A DNA stretch of 64,000 nt from NCBI GenBank assembly GCA_028278225.1, contig JANQEU010000095.1, positions 186,001-250,000 on the forward strand, read 5' to 3'. Source of the stretch: Cyclobacteriaceae bacterium (GTDB lineage Bacteria; Bacteroidota; Bacteroidia; Cytophagales; Cyclobacteriaceae). Made by a program: the position numbers and the translations under genes. The notes below the pieces were generated by a model, which saw only the letters and a program-made list of their open reading frames with translations, was not told the origin of the DNA and searched no databases. Shown here in pieces: positions 32,901-41,900 of this stretch. Numbering within the stretch: the stretch's first letter is position 1; each line of letters opens with the position of its first letter.

Positions 32901-35900
32901 GAACCAAAAAGCAAGTGTCATATCTCCGGTTGCGGGATTTAGTGACGGATCGTGGGGGATATCAACGTAGTCATCCACACCGTCCAGTGTGATTGCATTT
33001 CCAGGAGGTGTTAACGTGCTTCCGAATTTCTCATTTGAGGGCCCGGAGTCACCCGATCCGTTTCTGGATCGAATACGATAGAAATATCTGGCGTCAACGG
33101 GTAAACCTGAGTCGGAGTAAGTAGTTTGGTCAGCGGGTACTGTCGTAAGTTCTCCAAAAACCAGATCATTATTGCCGGTTCGCTCAATCACAAAATCTGT
33201 TTCATCAAAAGACAAATCAGTCCAGCTCAGATCGATCTGGTTATTTGAAACTTCGGTGACTAACAGGCCACCGGGAGCACCTGAAATGCCATTCATGGAT
33301 CCTGACGCAACCCAGTTGGAAGTTCCGCCGTTCAGCGTAAACGCGTTAAGTGTTCCGTCATTGGAATTTGTTGAAAAATCCGGAAGTACAGTAATTCCGG
33401 AATTGTCAACGTCTGCAATCCCCTCATCAAACTTGTAGTAGGCTACAAGATTTGCTTCATCGCCATTAAGGGGGGCGTGTAGAGCGCCTTGTATTTCACC
33501 TTCCGTACGTGCAACATTCCAGAGGCGCACCTCATCCACTATCCCATCAAAGAATCCTCCTCCATTGAAATTACCAATGGTTAACGGTGATCCTGTGATG
33601 TCAAATCCCAACCCGCTGTGGCTATTTGTTGAATTCCCAACATTTACCCCATCCAGATACAGGATCAATTCAGTATCATAATCCTGAACGAGAGCTACAT
33701 GATGCCAGCCTGGTGTGAGATCATACGGTGAGGATACAAAACGATCCCGTGCATCAGGATCATTTCCTGACACCGTTCTGCCATCCGGCAAAGCCTCAAT
33801 AAAGACCTTTTTACCGGCGCCTCCATTAAAAATGCCATCGCTGATCTGGATATGGAATTGATTAAAGGGTGAAACGCTATTACGCTTGGCTACAACCCCG
33901 CTGACGGTCGGAATCCCGTCAAAATAGAACCACGCTTCAAGCGTAAAATCACCCATTCCAAACTGAATGGAAGGATCATCCGGGACGGAAACAAAATCAT
34001 CGGTCCCGTCAAATGACAGTGCGTTGTTCACATTATTCTCAAACCAGAAGAGCTCATTACCCGCTCCTGCCACGGCCAGCACGTCCAGATCACCATCGGT
34101 ATCCATATCTGCCGATATCACACCTCTTGCGGATAATATAGAGTTGCTTATGACCTGCTCCGTGAAATTCTCAAGGCCATCGTTTTCGTACCACGCAACG
34201 ATATTATTATTGATGGAAGTAGATAGAATATCCACATCCCCATCGTTATCAAGGTCTGCAGCGTAAATGCTATGTGGCCCGTCCAAGGTATTTGTGAGCG
34301 TGTGCTCGGTGAACGCCGGCGTTGCTGCACCATCACTCTCATACCATGCAACCCTGTCGGATCCTTCAAATACCAGAAGAATGTCCAGGTTTCCGTCATC
34401 GTTGACATCAGTAACATAACCGGTTCTGGCTTCATTGCTCCCGGTGCTGGTTATATTTTGCCTTGTGAAGTTTTGTGCCCCGTCGTTCTGATACCAGGCT
34501 ACATTATGCGTACTTACGGAAGCGGCAATATCCAGGTCACCATCATTGTCCAAATCAGCGGTGTGTACCCATCTTGCTATCCCCGCTGAAGCATCTACCG
34601 TAAATTGAGTAAATCCCGGTGTTGGTTGGGTTCCATCATTTTCAAACCAATAAATATCGGTATTTCCCTCCGAAGTGACCACCAGGTCCACGTCCCCATC
34701 CGAATCCAGGTCTCCGGGATAGGCTTTTGAAGGAGCCGATAATGTCGAGGAGACAATTCTTTCTGTAAAATTCTGTGCTCCGTCATTTTCATGCCACGCC
34801 AATGTTCCATCCTGAGTAGAAACTGCAACTACATCCGTAAATCCATCTCCATTGATGTCTGATGCATGGACATCCACAGCCTGGAGTGCGAGGTTTGTGA
34901 TTTGATTTTTGGTGAAGTTCTCAAATCCGTCGTTGTCGTACCAATCGATCCTGTCGTTTGAAAATGAGCTCGAAAGCACGTCCATATCAATATCTCCATC
35001 CACGAACGCTGCCGCTATTCTGTTGGGTCCGCTCGAGGTGCCAATGGAATGTTGAGTAAATGTTAAAGGCTGGCCTGATGCCGTGGTGGAAGCTACGGTG
35101 AATTGAAAGGTCCGGGGAACAGCTACTTCGGCATTCGTACCGAACACACCCGATGTGATGGTGACGGTTATCACCTCACCGGGATTGAAGTTATTTGCTG
35201 GATCGAAAACAATGTTTGTAGTCCCGTCACCGGTATAGCTCCCGGGAACAAGGCCGGAGAAACTTCCCGTAATCTTTATAGCATCATCCTTTGTGTCACC
35301 GATGGTTCCTTTATCAATGGAACTTTGGGATACATTCGCATCGAATGTCAATGAAATGTTCGTAGCTGGATCAACATAGTTTGTGCCCGGAAGAGGTGAG
35401 CTGAGTGTCCAATTCAGGTCGGTGAAATTTAAAGCCCCCGAGGACACCCAATTTGCACTATTGTCACCGGGAAAGTTTGTCAACGTGCCATTATTAGTAC
35501 CAGCCAGATCCGTGAGCGTAGGTTTACTCACAGAACCATCCGAGTCATCAAACCGGTAATATGATACTAGGTTTGCATAATTCGGATGGGTGTCATCCAG
35601 GGTCTGCTCCATATGAGCCTGGATCGTTCCCTGATCCAGGGCAACATCCCATATTCTCACTTCATCGATATCCCCTTGCCATAATGATAAACCGGATCGC
35701 TGACCGATCACAAGTCCATTGCCGTCCAGGACCGTGTTTAGTGAAGGTGTTCCCGAACCATCCACCTGTCCATTCAGGTATAAGGTCACAGTAGTACCAT
35801 CATATGTTACTGCGGCGTGATACCATTGATCCTGAACCAATACGGTAGTCGCAGTATTTACATCAGCGGACTGACCCCAGAAGTAAAGGGTTCCCGGTGA

Positions 35901-38900
35901 ATTCGCTGAGGTAATCAATCCGAATTTCTGCCCGGGTGAGGCTGTCCCATATTGTACCAGGGCACTTTCATTTTGTGTGAAAAGATCTTTTGTGGCTTTA
36001 AACCAAACCTCGATCGTCCTGGGCGCCGTACCTACAGGCAAGCCTACTGGAGTGGTAATACTGATTTGATCATCTACTCCGTCAAAAGTAAGCGCGTGCC
36101 CGGGAGGAGCGGGAACTCTGTAGGGATCAGCCAATCCCTGGATAAATTCACTATTCACCTGGTCACTTAAGATCAATTGATTGGCTGTAGAATCAACATC
36201 TAAAATGTTGGAGACAAAACCATCAAACGGTCCGTCGGCATTGTCATTTCTTCGGAGTATCCTGATCCCGTTTTCTGCTCCTTGTCCTTCTATTGCAGTG
36301 TTGGCCGTATAATTCCAGACCACATCGAAAGTAGGGCTTGTCCCCCCGGATTGGAATATACCGTAGTATTCGGATGTATTCAGTGTGTTCAGCAACGGGT
36401 CGACAGTAACATCATTGGGCGCTTCATCGACCCGGTAGAGATATGTGATATCGGGTGTTCCCAGGATATTGTTAATGGTTACATCATTACCGGATGCATC
36501 TGCGCCCAGCGTCACGGATCCGGCCAGTGCCCAGTCGCTTTCATCACCAACCGGTGCTCCGGAGATAACAAAGGAGGCTCCACCATTGATGGTTCCGGAA
36601 TTTCCACCGATAATATCAGCGAGGACGGTACCTGAACCTTCATCAAATTTGTAATAGGCCAGGATACTGCCGTCGTTGGGATGATCTGTGCCACTTACAA
36701 ACTTTTCGGTCAGATAGTTTCGAATGGTGGTGACAGAAAGGACCGCATTCCAAATTCTTGCCTCATCAATTTCTCCATTGAAGGGGTCCAGTGTCACTGA
36801 ATTCGGATCTTCTCCGATGAACAATGAACCAGGACCTGTCTGAGCTTCTCCCCCGGAATTGTCCGATCCCTGAAGCATTCCATCCACGTAGAAGTTCATA
36901 GTATTCGTGGCATCCGCGAAAGTGAGCGCCAGATGATGCCAGGTACCATCGGCTATCCCGGGCAATCCGGAGACCTGGGTGACTCCCGATCCATTATATT
37001 CAGCCCTGGGTGTTCCTCCATCCACCACTATCCTGAATGTAGATTGTCCCGCAGCACCGGCTTCTTTATGCAATACGGTCATATCGGCAGTTGCTCCATC
37101 GGAAGTTTTTACCCAGACTTCCGCGGAAAAATCAGTAGCACTGAAATCTGTTGAGAACGGGATTTCCACATAATCGTCAGTCCCGTCAAAAACCACTGTG
37201 TTTCCTGAACCGGGGAGCACAGGGTAGACCAGCGCCGACGTAACTTCGGAGGTTCCGTCGGTAGCATCATCCGCATAGATTGAGACAATGTCGCCGTAAT
37301 TGATCGCCGGGCTTATGAATGACCAGTCACCTGCACCATCTGCTGTTGTCTTTGCAACAAATGTTTTGGGTTGATCGGTAGGGCAATCATCATCTGCGAC
37401 ATAGAGGTAAACCTCCGCATTTGCAACCGTAGTACCATCAATCAAAGAAAGAGACAGCGTTGAGATGACAGGTGGAAGAATGCTGTTATGTGCCGTACCG
37501 GACAAAACAATTCCAGCGCCATTGCAATAGACACTGTTCTCTAAAATATGGTTACCCAGGGCATCTGTTCCAAAATTGAAAGCGTTACCGGCATTTGCTC
37601 CAATTATATTTTCCAATCCGGGTCCGCCGAAAGTTATATCTGAAGGGCTACCAATGTCCACTGCAAATCCATGGCCTCCGTTTCCTAATGGCGACATGCC
37701 ATCCGCCTGCACGCCAACGAGATTATTCTGAAAAACATGATTTGCGCCGTTGATGAAAGAAACTCCGTCATCAGTATTTCCCGAAATTATGTTATCTGTG
37801 ATTGTATGTCCATTTCCACCACCTATCCCCAATCCATCCATGAGATTAGGTCGAGCGATAGTTCCGGTGACATCAGTTCCGATTTTATTGAAGGCAACAT
37901 TGTACGTGCTCCCGGTATTCATGTTAATCCCGTTCTGTGTGTTGCCGGAAATCACGTTATACAGGATTTGAGAATTATCGTGAGAGTGACTCATGCCAAT
38001 CCCATGCCCGCCATTCCCATTTGACGTATTTCCATCTCCTTCAATACCGATGTGATTGTATGAAATAATAATGTCTTCATTTGCATTGCCCGAAACACCA
38101 ATCCCGTTGTCATTGTTGACAATGACGTTGCCACCTCCACTTTTTCCAATTATACAATCAGATGCCTGTACTGCAATCCCGGATCCGCTTGTGAAATCGG
38201 CGATCCTCAATCCATAGATCTCAGATGGCGATTGTAAAATCAAGCCGGTGGTAGCGGATCCTCCATGTGCAACAGTGATAAGGTCCCCTGATGAGAAATT
38301 CCAGGATTGTGCCGTTGTTGCATCAATGATCAATGGACTTGAAATAGTAGGTAAATTGCTTGAAACCTGGATAGTAGCCGGCGCGGTAAGGCCGAATGTG
38401 ATGACGGACTCATTTGGTGACGCATTGGCAGCATTAATCGCATTTCGTAAGGTCCCTGCTCCATCATCTGCATTACTATTCACCAGGAATCCTGATCCAA
38501 ACAGCGAGATCCCTTCGGTAGGTGAGTTGACAAATGCTGTGAAATAGTCTGTAACTGTGAACGGGCCTCCATTCAAATTCCACGCACCGCCGGAAACTGT
38601 TGCAGTTCCTAACAGTGTCTGACCCTGATCATTGTTACACCCGTCCGTTGCTTCATAGATGTAAACCGTTGATCCGTCAGCCGCTGATGTCGTTCCTCCT
38701 ATGTCGGTGGTTGTAATGGTATAGATTGCGGGTGTTTCGACAAGTGGAGTACCTGCATAGCCGATCGCACCGTCCGAATTGCAGAAGAAGAGGTTTTCCT
38801 GAACATCCGCCACATTTACTCCCGGGGAGCCTAAAAAGAGGATACCATAACCGTCCTGACTATTGGCAATAACATTTTGTTCCGAAACCTGGTCACCTCC

Positions 38901-41900
38901 AATAATGAAGTTGGTAGTCCCATCCAGCAAATAAATGGCATCTCCGAAATTTCCGAGTGGTGTTGTACCATCCGTTTCAACTCCAATCTTGTTTCCCTGT
39001 AAAATAATATTGGAATTGGTGCCTGTCGTACTGATAGCCCTGTCATTGCCATTATCACCATTACCGGAAATTACATTGTCAATGATTTTGATCTGTTCTG
39101 TGCTATTATCAAGACCATTGCTGTTGTTGAAACTAATGCCATGTCCAAGGTTACCCAAACCACCGCTGCCGGCAGTACCTGAAATATCAGTACCGATGTA
39201 GTTATTTTCTACAATCAGAGCACTTTGTACACCATTAATATTAATTCCGTTTCCGGTATTACCGGAGATCACATTGTTTCTGAAAATCATACCTGCACCA
39301 TCCCAGATAATCTGGATACCATCGCCAACATTGGGGATGGCCGCATCACCGTTAAGGTTCAGCCCGATGACATTACTGTCGACAATTACATTAGTACCTC
39401 CCTGAATGATAATTCCATACAAAGTGTTAGTCCCTGATATGACATTTCCTTCACCGGTACCCTGTCCGCCAATGTATATGTTATTTCCCGAAGCAATATT
39501 TATCCCCCGGTGATTGCCGAGATCGTTTTCACCATTTTTATCCGTCCCTATCAGGTTTCCATAGACATATACATTGTCAGAAGTGTTCAGTTCTATCCCA
39601 TATTCCGTCGATCCATCCCCATTCCCGGAGATCAGGTTGCCCTCTCCGGACAGTGCATTGCCTCCGATCAGAAAATTGTCACTTGTTGAAATTACAATGC
39701 CGTCCTGGGTAATGGGATTTTGATCAATCCCCAGGCCATCAATTGTTGTGCCTACATAATTTCCCTGGATCACACCATCAGGTGCACCGGTGATGTTGAT
39801 CGCTCTTAAAGTATTATAATTGATAACATTCCCCTTCCCGGCGGCACCAATGATCAGCCGGTCCGAGCCGCTGTTTACCTGGATCCCATCACCCGTAAAT
39901 CCACGGATCACCAAACCATAGATCTCAACATCTGTTTCGGCAATGGTCAATCCATCGCCACTCACTCCGTTGATATCACCATCTATGATTACCATGGCAT
40001 TTTGATCGCCGAAGATCCATCCCGGTTGGGTAGTGGCATCGATGATGATTGAGCCATTATTTATGGTATTATCGATCGCCGGTAATGGTGTGGTAGGTGC
40101 TATTGTCCATGGGCCTCCTCCTGAAATGTCAAAGTCAATGGTGATCTCCAGGGCAGAAGAAGCATTTGCATCCATTATGGCCCGTCTCAATGATCCGGGA
40201 TTTGTATCATCAAGGGTATTGGTGACGGTAAAAGATTCGGCAAAACCTGAAGTGACCCATAGGGGCCCATTGGTCAATGTACCATCATTCGTATTGGTAC
40301 TTCGATCAATGGTGATCGTGGAGCTGTTCTCATCAAACGGGTAATACCCTGCAAGACCAGTTTCATCACCTTTCAATTCCGTGAATCTGTCGGAAAAATC
40401 CGTCCTGGTATAGTCCCAGATCTTCACTTCATCGATGAGGCCATCAAATGGAGACACACCATCCATGGCCGACCCAATGGTTACAGGAACGGCGTCATTG
40501 GTGATGGAAGCCGGAATTGTACCACCGTATGTAAGCGGTTGCTCAACACCATCAATATATAGTTTTAATCGATCCGTATTGCCAGCTCCGGTACCATCAT
40601 ACGCCCAGGCTACATGATACCATGACCCTGGTGACAGGTTGGCCGCGCCATACCCATAATTAGCTGCATCACCTACATACATGATCGGTGACCAGAATCC
40701 ACCGGATGGCGTATGTGAATTGAATTGCCATTCAAGGGTCCCGGCTGATTCATGTTTCGCAACCGCCACCTTGCTGATAACGTCAGTGTCTTTATTTACC
40801 CAGGCTGATACTGTGAAGGCATTTGCGAATCGAAGTGCAGGATCATCCGGTATGTTCACATAATCGTCAGTACCATCAAAATCAATAGCAAAGCCCGGAT
40901 AGTCCGAGGTTGTTGCAAATTCGCCTGCCGATGTTCCGCTTCCCGATCCGTTTGTGGCTTTCACGCGATAGAAAAATGGCTGATCTACTCCCGCGTTGTA
41001 AACATGCGAGGTAGTATTAGGCGGGAGGTTGGCGACGGTAATAGGGTTTGAAAGAAAGGAATAGTCATCAGCAACTTCAATTTCGTATCCCGTCTCATCG
41101 TTTGCATTATCCGTCCATTCCAATGTGACGTCTGTATCGGAGGTAGTGTATGCGATCACATTTGTTGGTACCGCTGGAACGGTGCCACTTTGCTGTGCAC
41201 CGGATGCTACCCAGTTTGGTGTTGTATTAGTTCCCCCTCCTGATCCATTCCAGGTACCATTATTATTGCCCTGGGACAGGTCCGGAAGAGATGTGCCGCT
41301 TTCCTCGTCAAAACGGTAGTATGCAGCAAGGTTCGTCTCCGTGCCTGTCAACAGAGTAAACCGGTTGTCCTGGATTTCCTGCTGGGTCCTTATGACATCC
41401 CAAATGCGAATTTCATCCAGATCTCCGGAAAAATACTCTGAGCCTACGGGAGTACCACTTTCATCGAGATCCATCCCAACCCCCAGGTGAGCCGTCCCTA
41501 CCGGAATATCAAAAGGGAAAGAGCCGGAGCCACCGTCATTTGTAAGCGCAACTGATGTGCCATCCACATAAAAATTAAATCGCGAAACTTCACTTGCATC
41601 CTGGGACCCATCGTAGGTTATTGCCACATGGTGCCATGTACCGGAGCCTGTGGTAACCTCCGGATTAGTTGTCCTGACACTTCTATTCAGTGTTCCGTCC
41701 AGTGTCCCGTAAAAGGAAAATGTCAATGTGCCGGAACTTTGTATGGATAGCGTAAACTGACTATTTGTATTGCTTTTTTTGCTGATGATAAAATGGTCAG
41801 CTATAGCACTTTCTTTTGTCAGCCAAAACTCAATTGTGAATTGATTATCCGCTCCACCAAATACATCTGACAAAATATCTCCTAAATCAAAATAATCGTC

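Noticed and set aside
26170-34025. Regularly spaced similar segments on the plus strand that could suggest a CRISPR or satellite array
   Set aside because: The spacing (about 700-1000 bp) and similarity come from LamG domain coding units on the minus strand; there are no short identical repeats with unique spacers.
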